This document shows positions 8,971 through 17,441 of a DNA stretch of 64,000 nucleotides, one piece after another. The notes beneath the pieces are model-generated. The model saw only the letters and a list, made by a program, of their open reading frames with translations. It had not been told where the DNA came from and did not search any database. Source of the DNA: Bacteroidota bacterium (GTDB taxonomy: Bacteria; Bacteroidota; Bacteroidia; Chitinophagales; Saprospiraceae); assembly GCA_030147525.1 (NCBI GenBank), contig JASBVF010000056.1, positions 310,001 to 374,000 of the forward strand, read 5' to 3'. The translations under genes and the position numbers were made by a program. Each line of letters begins with the position of its first letter. Positions within the stretch are counted from its first letter, which is position 1.

Positions 8971-9045
8971 CCGATAGTTTACCCCTGAAGACAAACTGCT
9001 CTTTTGCCATTTTTGCTCAAAACAACTCAATCGAACAAAACACTT

Positions 9046-9897
9046 ATGCTACTTTTTAAACAAGTTCTGCCTTTCCAGAAGCATATTTCTAAACTAAAAA
9101 AGGAAGGTAAAAAAATTGGCTTCGTCCCAACGATGGGAGCCCTACACCAGGGTCACGTCTCGCTGATTCGCCAATCCCTGAAAGATACGGATTGCACGGT
9201 GAGCAGCATCTTCGTCAACCCGACGCAATTCAACGATCCCTCCGACTTGCAAAAATACCCCCGCACACCCGAAAAGGATCTGGCAGAACTGCTTAACACC
9301 GGCAACCAGGTGCTCTTCATGCCGGATGTCACGGAAGTTTATCCCCCCAGTAAAAAGCTCAAACTTGATCTCGATTTTGGCTACCTGGATCAGCCGATGG
9401 AAGGTGCCCACCGGCCCGGTCATTTTGCGGGTGTAGCTCAAGTCGTCAAACGGTTGATAGAGATTGTGAAACCACACTACCTCTACATGGGGCAGAAAGA
9501 CTTTCAGCAGTTTACGATTATTCAGCACATGCTGAATGAACTTAAATCTCCTGTAAAATTGATCGTTTGCCCCATCATCCGGGAAAGCGACGGCCTTGCA
9601 ATGAGCAGCCGCAACGTACTTCTGACTCCGCAGCAGCGTTCTTTGGCCCCGGCGATCCATCAGGCACTTCAGGACGCAAAAATGAAAATACATGCGCAAT
9701 TTCCCCGTCAAATTGAAGCGGAAGCCCTCAGTCAGCTCTCTGCTCAGGGTTTGCAGCCGGAGTACTTCAGTATCGTCGAAGGCAGAACCTTACGCCCGGT
9801 TGAGCTGTTCGAGGAAACGGATTTCGCAGTTGCCTGCACGGCAGTTAAAATCGGAAATGTAAGACTAATTGATAATATGATTTTGAAAGAAGAATAA
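9046..9897 (+). CDS. panC: Pantothenate synthetase
   Basis: This enzyme joins pantoate and beta-alanine with ATP to make pantothenate, the coenzyme A precursor. Family motifs are in order: PTMGALHQGHVSLI (ATP-binding HxGH), NPTQFNDPSDLQKYPRT, MEGAHRPGHFAGV, GQKDFQQF and ESDGLAMSSRN. The ATG at 9046 gives 283 residues, the usual length. An in-frame TTG at 9004 would add 14 non-conserved residues and is less likely. panD, often the next gene in Bacteroidota, is not present downstream. Confidence 0.96.
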   Translation: MLLFKQVLPFQKHISKLKKEGKKIGFVPTMGALHQGHVSLIRQSLKDTDCTVSSIFVNPTQFNDPSDLQKYPRTPEKDLAELLNTGNQVLFMPDVTEVYPPSKKLKLDLDFGYLDQPMEGAHRPGHFAGVAQVVKRLIEIVKPHYLYMGQKDFQQFTIIQHMLNELKSPVKLIVCPIIRESDGLAMSSRNVLLTPQQRSLAPAIHQALQDAKMKIHAQFPRQIEAEALSQLSAQGLQPEYFSIVEGRTLRPVELFEETDFAVACTAVKIGNVRLIDNMILKEE

Positions 9898-9962
9898 GGC
9901 GGCCAAAAGTTGATAAATGAAACTTTATACGCTCGATCATAGGCTTCATGTAAAATTTATTT

Positions 9963-9970
9963 TACATTTG
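9963..9970 (+). promoter_or_regulatory. Putative promoter -7 box for the 101-residue protein gene
   Basis: TACATTTG fits TAnnTTTG, 97 bp upstream of the ATG at 10068. No convincing -33 box is seen. Confidence 0.35.
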
Positions 9971-10067
9971 CGGCCGATTTTAAAACGGGTTTTCAGATAG
10001 CTTGCAAAAGGACCAAAAACTGGAATTAAGTGTAAACTTTACTATCACTTCAAAACCTTCAAACTGA

Positions 10068-10373
10068 ATGTCAAACGAATATCAATACATGGTAGATTTT
10101 TCACTACCCAAGGTTCTCTCTGAAGATTTTCTCCGGCTTATCCCACACCAAAGAGCAAAAGTCAATAAACTTTTCAGGGATGGCAAATTGGTCAACTACG
10201 CCCTCTCCCTTGACAATTCAAAAATGTGGGCCGTTGTCAGCGCCAATTCCGAGATCGAAGTTGTTGAGTTCCTCGACCAACTCCCACTGACCCGCTTCAT
10301 GAAATTCAGCATCAGCATGCTGACGTTTTACAATTCCGTCAACTCGGATGCACCGGTGTTTTCCATGAATTAA
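10068..10373 (+). CDS. Small YciI / muconolactone-isomerase-like protein
   Basis: The 101-residue protein has the length and strand/helix rhythm of dimeric alpha-beta barrel proteins such as muconolactone isomerase. It begins with a strand (YMVDFSLP), then a helix around LRLIPHQRAKVNKLFRDGKL, then a strand (KMWAVVSANSEIEVVEFLDQLPL). No catalytic residues can be assigned. It stands alone between panC and a convergent gamma carbonic anhydrase. The fold assignment is a judgement from pattern, not from a search. Confidence 0.55.
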   Translation: MSNEYQYMVDFSLPKVLSEDFLRLIPHQRAKVNKLFRDGKLVNYALSLDNSKMWAVVSANSEIEVVEFLDQLPLTRFMKFSISMLTFYNSVNSDAPVFSMN

Positions 10374-10392
10374 TCACGCAAGTGGCAAATTC

Positions 10393-10908
10393 TCACTGTT
10401 TAAACCACCCGGCGTACATCACGTAGTTATTTGCAATTCGTTCTATGTTGTGTTGGAAAACATCCGGCGGAATCGGCTTGATTTTCTTCGCCGGCACCCC
10501 TGCATAAATGTGGCCTGCCTCCAGGTGTGAATTTTCCAGGACCACCGCTCCAGCTGCAATCAACACATTCTCCTCCACCACTGCATGATCCATCACGATA
10601 GCCCCCATTCCCACGAGTACATTGTCATGAATCGTACAACCGTGAACCAGCGCCCGGTGGCCTATGCTTACGTTGTTTCCGAGGGTGGTGCCGGCCTTCA
10701 GGTAAGTCCCGTGAATCACTGCCCCGTCCTGAATGTTGACCTTTTTGCCCATGCGGATGAAGTTAACATCGCCTCTCACCACCGCCTGAAACCAAACGCT
10801 GCACTCATCCCCCATCACCACATCGCCGATGATGGTAGCGTTATCGGCCAGAAAGCAGTTTTCACCAAACTGCGGTGTAAAGTCACGTACGGTTTTAATT
10901 AAAGCCAT
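10393..10908 (-). CDS. Gamma carbonic anhydrase family hexapeptide-repeat protein
   Basis: The 171-residue left-handed beta-helix protein belongs to the YrdA/PaaY group of gamma carbonic anhydrase homologues. The hexapeptide repeats run from about residue 15 to 140. The zinc-ligand region VSIGHRALVHGCTIHDNVLVGMGAIV contains the expected histidines, and the protein ends in the usual AGVPAKKIK loop and a C-terminal helix. Members form trimers. Some hydrate CO2 and others are acyltransferase-like or thioesterase-associated, so the activity is not settled by sequence. Confidence 0.85.
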   Translation of the reverse strand: MALIKTVRDFTPQFGENCFLADNATIIGDVVMGDECSVWFQAVVRGDVNFIRMGKKVNIQDGAVIHGTYLKAGTTLGNNVSIGHRALVHGCTIHDNVLVGMGAIVMDHAVVEENVLIAAGAVVLENSHLEAGHIYAGVPAKKIKPIPPDVFQHNIERIANNYVMYAGWFKQ

Positions 10909-10938
10909 TTTATTTTTCTTTAAATTGATAACTACCTG

Positions 10939-12449
10939 CTAACTACGTAGTTCCGCTATCATTTCCTGCCGGAAAAGCACGGTATTCAGCATCTCCTCGA
11001 CCGGTTTTTCCCACAAAGCCCAGAGGTGCGAATCAACGGGCCAGCCTTTTTGCAGGTCACCCAGCAAATCAGGATGGCATCGCAGAGCAGTCATTTTTAA
11101 ATATTCTTTGTGGTGAAAAGTCTGCCAATGCGGTTGCCGGGAGTTTAAAATCCATTCCTGGAAACGCCGGATGAGTAACTTGCTGAACGTATTTTCCCAG
11201 GCAGCAGCATTATTTTGCAGCAATTTGAAAACCGGACTCGACTCCTCCGGAAGCCCCGGGTGATTTTCAATGGACCGGATCGCAAGCCGGTTAACCACCT
11301 CTGCAGGCGCCAATTCCAACAATTGATTGCCGAACGGCGAATTCCAGAGCGGTGAACTTTCATTTTCAAACCAATACTCCAGTAGCGCCTCTACCCATGC
11401 TTCATTTCTGTGAAAGATGCTTGCCTCCGCCGTTGCCCTCAGCAGCGTGCCTGCCCAGTCTGTCTGTGCAAATAATTTCAAAATCTCACCCGGCGTTTTT
11501 TCAAAAAAAACCTCCCAACGCTCCGGCGGTAGAACTGACAAAACTTGCCCCAGGTACCCCGCCTTAGCTCCACCTTTCCAACCCGGATGTATTTGTAAAA
11601 TACCATCTTTTAACGCTGCTTCGTTTAACGTATCAGGAATTTGGATGCTGAGGCCTCTTACTCCCCATGTTAAACAGGCGACTGCACGACTGAACATCCT
11701 TCCAGCGAAGCGAGACTCAGGCAACAAAGCCAACAGCTTGGCCGCCCCTTGCCGCACCTCCTTGCGACCCTCTTCCAGGCATTTTTCGATAAAATCTTCG
11801 TCTGCTGCCGACAACCCCCATTCCATTTCACTCAAAAATGCAGCTTTGTCACGGTAGTCCTCCTCGCTCCAGGTTGACTGCACGAGTTCGAGCGCCCGGG
11901 CCGGATCCGATTTCCGCAGGTGCCGTAACAAGTTTAGGCGTTGGTCCCTGCTTCCCGTATGCCAGTCAAAATCACTCTCATTTTCCAACCATTGCCGCCA
12001 TTCAGGATGTTGACTGAGCAACCAATAACCACCGGCACCGATCGCCGAATCAAGCTTCTCCCAATAGTTTTTAGCTCCGGGCTGACGCATCAAGCCAGGC
12101 AAATGCTCCGTTGGAAAAACCTTTCCGGATAATAATAAATGATGGATGAACTCCGGTAGTACCGCACCAAACTGGCCCTCCAAAATCAGTTGCAAATGCT
12201 GCGAAGACTTGAGCGAGCATTTTTTTCACCCTTCGCCGCTGCCACTTGCGGCAGTTGCCCGGTGAAATCTTCGAGCCGGAAGCCCGCTTTGCGAAGCTGG
12301 GCATACAATGCGGCACCCTCTGCCAGTACCAGCGGCGCCTCCTTCGACACGTCGATGCCCTGCGCTTGCAAGGTTTGCAGCGCAGCCTCGGAGAAGGTGC
12401 TGTGCTCGGTGCCAAGCAGGGCGATTTTGGTGAGTTCTTGCCAGGGCAT
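10939..12449 (-). CDS. DUF5691 family protein, interrupted by a -1 frameshift at an A7 run
   Basis: Two overlapping frames together make one DUF5691-like protein. The first runs from an ATG at 12449 (MPWQELTKIALLGTE, the typical family start) and, unshifted, ends at a stop near 12186. The second continues as QLILEGQFGAVLPEFIHHLL down to 10939, where the family's conserved body lies (LDSAIGAGGYWLLSQHPEW, YLKMTALRCHPDLL). The frames join by a -1 shift in seven A residues on the minus strand (plus coordinates 12220-12226), where the zero frame reads A AAA AAT. This could be an ancestral indel, a sequencing error or programmed slippage. DUF5691 genes elsewhere often sit with SWIM-domain, MoxR and vWA genes; none is adjacent here. 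An upstream ATG at 12482 is in frame but adds non-conserved residues. Confidence 0.75.
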
Positions 12450-12535
12450 TGTGTTGTTCGTTGATTGTTGTTTGTGGTTCATTGGAGGCTACAGCAAAAG
12501 AAAAAAAAGTGAGGGTCATCTCCAACTTTTGGAGG

Positions 12536-12570
12536 TTTGTGTTAAAAAAATCCGGCTCGTGCTATCTTTC
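12536..12570 (+). promoter_or_regulatory. Putative Bacteroidota-type promoter
   Basis: TTTG at 12536-12539 and TATCTTTC at 12563-12570 are separated by 23 bp, close to the TTTG-N19-TAnnTTTG consensus. They lie 33 bp upstream of the ATG at 12603. Confidence 0.4.
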
Positions 12571-12602
12571 GGACGCTTGCGTTTTTCATCAAAAATTTCA
12601 CC

Positions 12603-13328
12603 ATGACAAAATGCACCTTTTCCCTGTTGGCTACACTGTTTTGCAGCTTTTTTTCTTTTGGTCAAAATGTGCTTTTCACCTCCGTCGCCCTGCTTACCGG
12701 CGAAACGAGAATCGACTACGCCATCTCGACACCCCAGCCTGACATCCTGGAAACGGGAACAATCCAACTGGCTGCCAATCCAAGGTTCGGGTTTTCATTT
12801 TTGACATTCACGGAGCGGGAGGATTTCCACCAGGCCGGATTGTATGCCCTGCATTTCACCCGCTATGAAGACCTGCACACCAGACAATTAGGCTCAACGG
12901 GAGCGCTGCTGACCACCGGAACCCAGCTCACCGCCGCAAGCGGTGGCCTGAATTATCGCTACGGATGGAGGGGCGGCAGGGCCGGTGAAAACTGGCTTTT
13001 TCACGTATCAGCCAATGCAGGCACATTTTTTCAAAACATCCAAAAAACACCAAAAATCAGTGCGGATTTCCCGGTTAACACCTGGACAGCAGGTGTGGAA
13101 GGCGGCTTCCGGCTGCATGCGCTCAGGAAGTTTGGAGATGCCGGTTTTCTTTCGCTCAGCTTTCCGTTGCTTTTTTTGGAAATGAAACAAACCTGGATCA
13201 CGGTCGAAGACCCGTCGCTGACCTCCAGCCAGCAACGGCAAAGTACATTTAGCCAAAATTTTACCACGCTGGACAAGGTAGGGATTGAGTTTGGGAGCGG
13301 GTTTTACCTTCAGCAAAAGAAAAAATAA
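12603..13328 (+). CDS. Secreted or outer-membrane protein of unknown function
   Basis: The 241-residue protein has a clear Sec signal (hydrophobic core FSLLATLFCSFF, cleavage near SFGQ). The rest is beta-rich, with alternating aromatic and hydrophobic residues (for example LNYRYGWRGG and WLFHVSANAGTFF). An outer-membrane barrel of 8-10 strands is plausible. I do not recognise a named family. It is convergent with the following glycosyltransferase gene and the two coding regions overlap by 19 bp at their 3' ends. Confidence 0.65.
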   Translation: MTKCTFSLLATLFCSFFSFGQNVLFTSVALLTGETRIDYAISTPQPDILETGTIQLAANPRFGFSFLTFTEREDFHQAGLYALHFTRYEDLHTRQLGSTGALLTTGTQLTAASGGLNYRYGWRGGRAGENWLFHVSANAGTFFQNIQKTPKISADFPVNTWTAGVEGGFRLHALRKFGDAGFLSLSFPLLFLEMKQTWITVEDPSLTSSQQRQSTFSQNFTTLDKVGIEFGSGFYLQQKKK

Positions 13329-14308
13329 CCCCTCCCCTCCCCAAAGCCATTTTTTTTCAAAAAATCCAAAATCTCCCGCTGCCCATCCGGCGCAGCCACG
13401 GCGATAACAATTTGAGCATCAGGCATTTCACTTAAAATTTCAAAACTTTCCATTTCCACCCCGCTGATGCGGTGACCCCACTTCCCGGCGTTGTCGCAGA
13501 CCCAGCGGAAGGGTACTCTCCGCTCGTCAAACATCCTTGACAGTCGCTTCCCTTTTCGCCCGGCACCCCAGAGTACGAGCGGACGCAGAGGATCGTAATC
13601 GCTCCACAAAAACCAGTCAGTTTTCAGGTCGAGGTAGGAATTGTCGAGGTACTGCTCGTCAGTTCGGGAGGTGCGGCCGGGCCGGTCCCGCCATTCGTGC
13701 AGCACTTCGGGGTGCGTGACGATCTTGAAACCGGCCTCCCGGAAACGGAACGCCAAATCGTAATCTTCCGGCACCGTGTCTTCGGTGAAGGCCCCGCAAC
13801 GCTCCAGGTCGCTGCGCCAGGCCATCCAGCAGGGCGAGGGGATGGTACACTCCCGGTAAATTTCATCGAAATGACGGCCCTCCACGGCCAGCCGGTTCAG
13901 CCAGGCGGCGTAACGGCGGTAACCCTCCCCCACCCCGTCCGCAGCGAAATATTTCACCAAACCGGTGGCGACATGGCCGGCGCCGTTTTCCACCAATATT
14001 TTTTTCAAAACAGCCAGCTTCTGCGGCAGCATCCGGTCGTCGCTGTCCATGCGGGTGACGAGTTGGCCGGTGCTTTGGTGAAATGCCAATCGCAAGGCCG
14101 GCACGATGCCTTTCTTGTCATTCCGAAGGAATCTGATCCGGGTATCCCGGCGGGCGTATTCCTGTAAAATTTGCGAGCTTTCGTCGGTTGAAAAGTCGTC
14201 CACGGCGAGCAACTCCCAGTCCTGCTCCGACTGCGCCAGCACGCTATCGAGGCACTCCCGCAGGTAGGGTGCGGTATTGAAAACGGGGAGTAGGATGGAG
14301 ATTTTCAT
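13310..14308 (-). CDS. Family 2 glycosyltransferase with a C-terminal Rossmann-like domain
   Basis: Residues 1-230 form a GT-A glycosyltransferase: ISILLPVFNTAPYLRECLDSVL at the start, the VDDFSTDES motif, the DxD-like metal site MDSDD and a PEDYDLAFRF segment. Residues about 235-332 form a second domain beginning RPLVLWGAGRKGKRLSRMF, a glycine-rich nucleotide-binding-like turn reminiscent of PglD or dehydrogenase N-termini. The enzyme probably transfers a sugar from an NDP-sugar in polysaccharide or glycolipid assembly. It stands alone with no polysaccharide cluster nearby. The role of the C-terminal domain is unknown. Confidence 0.8.
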   Translation of the reverse strand: MKISILLPVFNTAPYLRECLDSVLAQSEQDWELLAVDDFSTDESSQILQEYARRDTRIRFLRNDKKGIVPALRLAFHQSTGQLVTRMDSDDRMLPQKLAVLKKILVENGAGHVATGLVKYFAADGVGEGYRRYAAWLNRLAVEGRHFDEIYRECTIPSPCWMAWRSDLERCGAFTEDTVPEDYDLAFRFREAGFKIVTHPEVLHEWRDRPGRTSRTDEQYLDNSYLDLKTDWFLWSDYDPLRPLVLWGAGRKGKRLSRMFDERRVPFRWVCDNAGKWGHRISGVEMESFEILSEMPDAQIVIAVAAPDGQREILDFLKKNGFGEGRGYFFFC

Positions 14309-14318
14309 GGGGCGAAGG

Positions 14319-14371
14319 TAGCCCGGTTTTCCTAAACCGGGTGTGGAACAGGCTCGGTTCTGGAGAACCGG
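14319..14371. repeat. Paired CCGG hairpins (element J)
   Basis: The first hairpin is CCCGGTTT/AAACCGGG at about 14322-14342. The second is CGGTTCT/AGAACCG at 14355-14370. They fill the gap between the glycosyltransferase start and the 3' end of the SMP-30-like gene. The leading GTAGCCCGG resembles the flanks of elements I and K. Confidence 0.6.
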
Positions 14372-14383
14372 ACCATGGCTGAC

Positions 14384-15256
14384 CTAAAAACCCTTTCCTT
14401 TCACTTTATTCCGAAATTGCTCGACGCACTTCCGGTCCTGCAGGGTGACGAAAACAGTCTTGCCATCAGGGCCGCCAAATGCAAGGTTGCTCACTTTTTT
14501 ACCCTTCACCGGGATTTCATGCAGTAATTTTCCTTCCGGTGAAAAAACGGCGATCATGCCCTTGCCGTAGCGGGTGATGTAGAGATTGCCTTCGGCGTCG
14601 CACTTCATCCCGTCAAGGCCGAAATCTTCGAATTTTGTAAAAAGCCGTTTGTTGAAAACACTGCCATCAGCAGCCACATCGAAGGCCCAGACTTTGAGTT
14701 GAACCGACTCGTTAACGTAGAGTGTGCGCTCGTCAGGGCTGAGTTCGATGCCGTTGGTGGTACCGAGGTAGCCGTCAAGCAGGGTGGCCTTGCCGTTTGG
14801 GTCGATGCGCCAGAGTTGGCCGGTACCGTCCTTCCAGTTGGGGTCGGAAGCGAAGATGACGTCCTGGCTGGAGATGCAGAGATCGTTGGGCTGGTTGAAA
14901 CGGTTGTCGTGGCAGAACGTCGTGACTTCCCGTGTTTTCATATTGATTTTCAAAACGTTATGCCCGGTAAAATCAGCCAGCAGCATGTCGCCCCGGCTGT
15001 CGAAACGGATGCTGTTGGCGGTGCTGCCGTCGGGTAATTTCACAAAAACGGAAGCCTCGCCGGTGGGCGTTATTTTACCCACTGTACCGTCCTGCTTGTA
15101 GTTGACGACGTAGAGGTTGCCGGCTTTGTCCACGTTGGGGCCTTCACAGTTCGAGCTGAAAGAACCTTCGGGCGTGAGGTCCGTAGCTTTGTAAAATTTG
15201 GAGGTGGAGCAGGCTGTGAAGAGGCCGAAAGCGACGAGGGCGAGGAGTTTGTGCAT
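14384..15256 (-). CDS. SMP-30/gluconolactonase-like beta-propeller lipoprotein
   Basis: From the ATG at 15256 the protein begins MHKLLALVAFGLFTACSTSK, a lipoprotein signal with lipobox FTAC. The longer reading from 15298 would put 14 residues before the signal. The body has six-bladed propeller repeats of the SMP-30/LRE type: EGPNVDKAGNLYVVNY, DSRGDMLLADFTGHNVL, QPNDLCISSQDVIFASDP, TTNGIELSPDERTLYVNES and DGMKCDAEGNLYITRYG. The pattern GxxxxxGxL(Y/W)V is typical of metal-dependent lactonases. An exported sugar lactonase role is plausible; the substrate is unknown. Confidence 0.85.
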   Translation of the reverse strand: MHKLLALVAFGLFTACSTSKFYKATDLTPEGSFSSNCEGPNVDKAGNLYVVNYKQDGTVGKITPTGEASVFVKLPDGSTANSIRFDSRGDMLLADFTGHNVLKINMKTREVTTFCHDNRFNQPNDLCISSQDVIFASDPNWKDGTGQLWRIDPNGKATLLDGYLGTTNGIELSPDERTLYVNESVQLKVWAFDVAADGSVFNKRLFTKFEDFGLDGMKCDAEGNLYITRYGKGMIAVFSPEGKLLHEIPVKGKKVSNLAFGGPDGKTVFVTLQDRKCVEQFRNKVKGKGF

Positions 15257-15332
15257 GTTTAATTTTTTTAAAATTGAGCGGGCAAAATCCGGAGACAATT
15301 TTAAAAAAATTCAACGGCTCATCCGTAGGTTT

Positions 15333-16031
15333 TCACAAACCAAATTTCAAGCCCGCCCTCAATCCTGTCGAGTAAAGCCTGCTGCCCTTCGTGCTGTTTT
15401 TCGCTGCGCTCAATGCCTGGATGCTGCCTTGCGGCATCAGTTGCAGGCTCAGTTTTTTTGAAAGCGGGAATTCGATGCCAGCGCCCAATGCGGCATGGAG
15501 ATTTAGCGTCCGCAGGCCGTTGTTTTTGCCGGAGGTTGAATTTTGTTGATTCGGACGATCGAAGTAGGTATAATCGGCATCCGTGCGTTCGGTAAGGAAT
15601 AGCGCAGGACTGATCGACGGTTGGACAAAAAATTTCACTTTGCCTTGCGACAAAAAATAGCGAACTCCCAACGGGATTTCAAGAAAGAAATCGATCTGTC
15701 GAAGCTTGACCTCAGTTACATTTGTACCGCTGGGAATGCTCGGATCGAAACCGCCCTCGCCATCGTGTTGCGTTCCCCAACGCAAGGGGCCCGAATTATA
15801 CTTCGAGCCGAAGGTGGAGAACTGCATCCCGGCCAGCCAGTGCAGGCGCTCCGATTTCAATGGCCCGGAGAGTGCAAGGCCGAAGTTGTAGCCCACTCGC
15901 CCCTGGTCGCTGGTGATGGAGTTGGTGCGGTAGGAGTAGTTGGGGGTGGCGTGGAACTCCATGAATTTTCCGTTTTGGCTGAAGGAGAGAAACGGGAGGA
16001 GAGCGAAGAGGAGAAGTGGGAAGATTTTCAT
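15333..16031 (-). CDS. Outer-membrane beta-barrel protein (PorT-like fold)
   Basis: The 232-residue protein has a signal peptide (LLLFALLPFLSFSQ) and a barrel-like body that ends in a strand, RAGLKFGL. Phrases such as LHWLAGMQFSTFGSKYN and EIPLGVRYFL resemble the PorT/OmpW-like 8-stranded barrels that are abundant in Bacteroidota. It begins only 2 bp after the stop of the preceding 453-residue barrel gene, so the two are almost certainly cotranscribed. The function is unknown. Confidence 0.72.
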   Translation of the reverse strand: MKIFPLLLFALLPFLSFSQNGKFMEFHATPNYSYRTNSITSDQGRVGYNFGLALSGPLKSERLHWLAGMQFSTFGSKYNSGPLRWGTQHDGEGGFDPSIPSGTNVTEVKLRQIDFFLEIPLGVRYFLSQGKVKFFVQPSISPALFLTERTDADYTYFDRPNQQNSTSGKNNGLRTLNLHAALGAGIEFPLSKKLSLQLMPQGSIQALSAAKNSTKGSRLYSTGLRAGLKFGL

Positions 16032-16033
16032 GT

Positions 16034-17395
16034 TTATCGTTTTTGATGCTGGTTTAAATCGTTGAAAATAAAGTATTTGAGTGTAAAATAAACGCCAGTA
16101 CTCCTGGCTCCATTACTAAATAACCGGCCGCCTCCTCTGTCGTCCAGTTGAAAGAACAGGTTGGCCGAGAGGCTCAGATTTTCAGCAAAAAACTGTTCGT
16201 AACTCGCTGAGGCACTAACCACCAGCGGATTGCTTTTTACTCCGCCGTTTAATTTGGTTGAATATTCAGCCCGTAATCCACCACCCAAAATAGCGGTAGA
16301 ATGGGTGAAATATTTCAATTGCAGGTTCAGGGCAGAAGTGAAAACATTCGTGCGAAGCGTTGTGAAAACGGTGTCATAAACCGGCACCGAGCCAAGTACC
16401 GGGACGCCGTTAACTTCACCAATGGTATCGATCCGAAATTCCTTGAATTCCAATGAATTGGCTTTGTAACTTTCATGCGTCCAACCCAACTCTGCAGAAG
16501 GTACAAAAAACAAGCGATCATCCACGGGAATATACCTCTCAGCATTTACCCTTAACCTTACAGACGAATTGATGTTGTCACCGGCAGTCTCATGTGCCAC
16601 TCCTACGCCAGCGCCCACCAGGAGACGGTCAGTGATAAACTGCTGAAAACCGGGCCCTAAGTAAAAACTGTATCCTTTTAATTCGTCCAATACCTGAATG
16701 CCAGCCCCGATCAGTTTCCGGTTGTTGGGTCGGAGATATCCTTCGCCATCCAAGATATTATTACCCTTGCGAAGGTAGCGGTCCATCAGGTCATATTTTT
16801 CACCCGTTCGCTGATGCAGGAAAGTGTTGATTCCAAAGGAAAGGTAAAGTTTGTCATGATCGAAAGCGAAAATATCAAAGTCGCCGCCCTTGGCCAGACG
16901 AAAGCCCGCCTTGGCTTCAATCGCTACGTTCGGAGCGAGGAAAAAATTCGCCCCGATACCAGTTCTCAAACTATAGGCCCAGCCTTCCGGTAAAAAAAAG
17001 AGAGTCGAATCACCTTGCTGAAGGCCATTTTGACGGTTTTGAATGAAACCTTCGCCGAAAGCGAAGCCCATCCATTTTTCATTTTTTAAAAAATAATAGC
17101 GTACGAAAGGCGAGAAATTGTATTGGTAAATGTTGAAGTCACCACTATTGGCTGACCACCAATTGCCACTGTAAAAACTAAACCCGGCGCCAGCCATCAG
17201 CCGGTTTGTGAAAAAATAACCGGCCGATGGAGCGAACCTGGCTGAAAACTGGGTCTGACCACTTGGAAATAGCTGGTCTGCAAACTGGATTCCCCCTGAC
17301 AAATCCAGCATCCAATCCCCTTTTTGCAACTGACCGAATGCGGTGGTCAAAAAACAGAGGAACAAAATCGTCGTCAAGAGTCTAAATCTGGTCAT
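16034..17395 (-). CDS. Outer-membrane barrel protein with two similar halves
   Basis: The 453-residue secreted protein (signal LLTTILFLCFLTTAFGQ) has two barrel-like halves. Residues about 25-190 contain GYFFTNRLMAGAGFSFY. Residues about 225-450 contain GFQQFITDRLLVGAGVGVA. The repeated (I/F)TxRLxxGAG pattern suggests internal duplication of an OMP_b-brl-type domain. It sits downstream of the anti-sigma-like gene with a 46-bp gap and upstream of a second barrel gene, so it may belong to the regulon or operon of the ECF sigma factor. It has no catalytic motif. Confidence 0.68.
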   Translation of the reverse strand: MTRFRLLTTILFLCFLTTAFGQLQKGDWMLDLSGGIQFADQLFPSGQTQFSARFAPSAGYFFTNRLMAGAGFSFYSGNWWSANSGDFNIYQYNFSPFVRYYFLKNEKWMGFAFGEGFIQNRQNGLQQGDSTLFFLPEGWAYSLRTGIGANFFLAPNVAIEAKAGFRLAKGGDFDIFAFDHDKLYLSFGINTFLHQRTGEKYDLMDRYLRKGNNILDGEGYLRPNNRKLIGAGIQVLDELKGYSFYLGPGFQQFITDRLLVGAGVGVAHETAGDNINSSVRLRVNAERYIPVDDRLFFVPSAELGWTHESYKANSLEFKEFRIDTIGEVNGVPVLGSVPVYDTVFTTLRTNVFTSALNLQLKYFTHSTAILGGGLRAEYSTKLNGGVKSNPLVVSASASYEQFFAENLSLSANLFFQLDDRGGGRLFSNGARSTGVYFTLKYFIFNDLNQHQKR

Positions 17396-17441
17396 ATTGG
17401 TAGCGTTTTAATTGATTGAACATCAGTCTTTTAAAAAAAAA

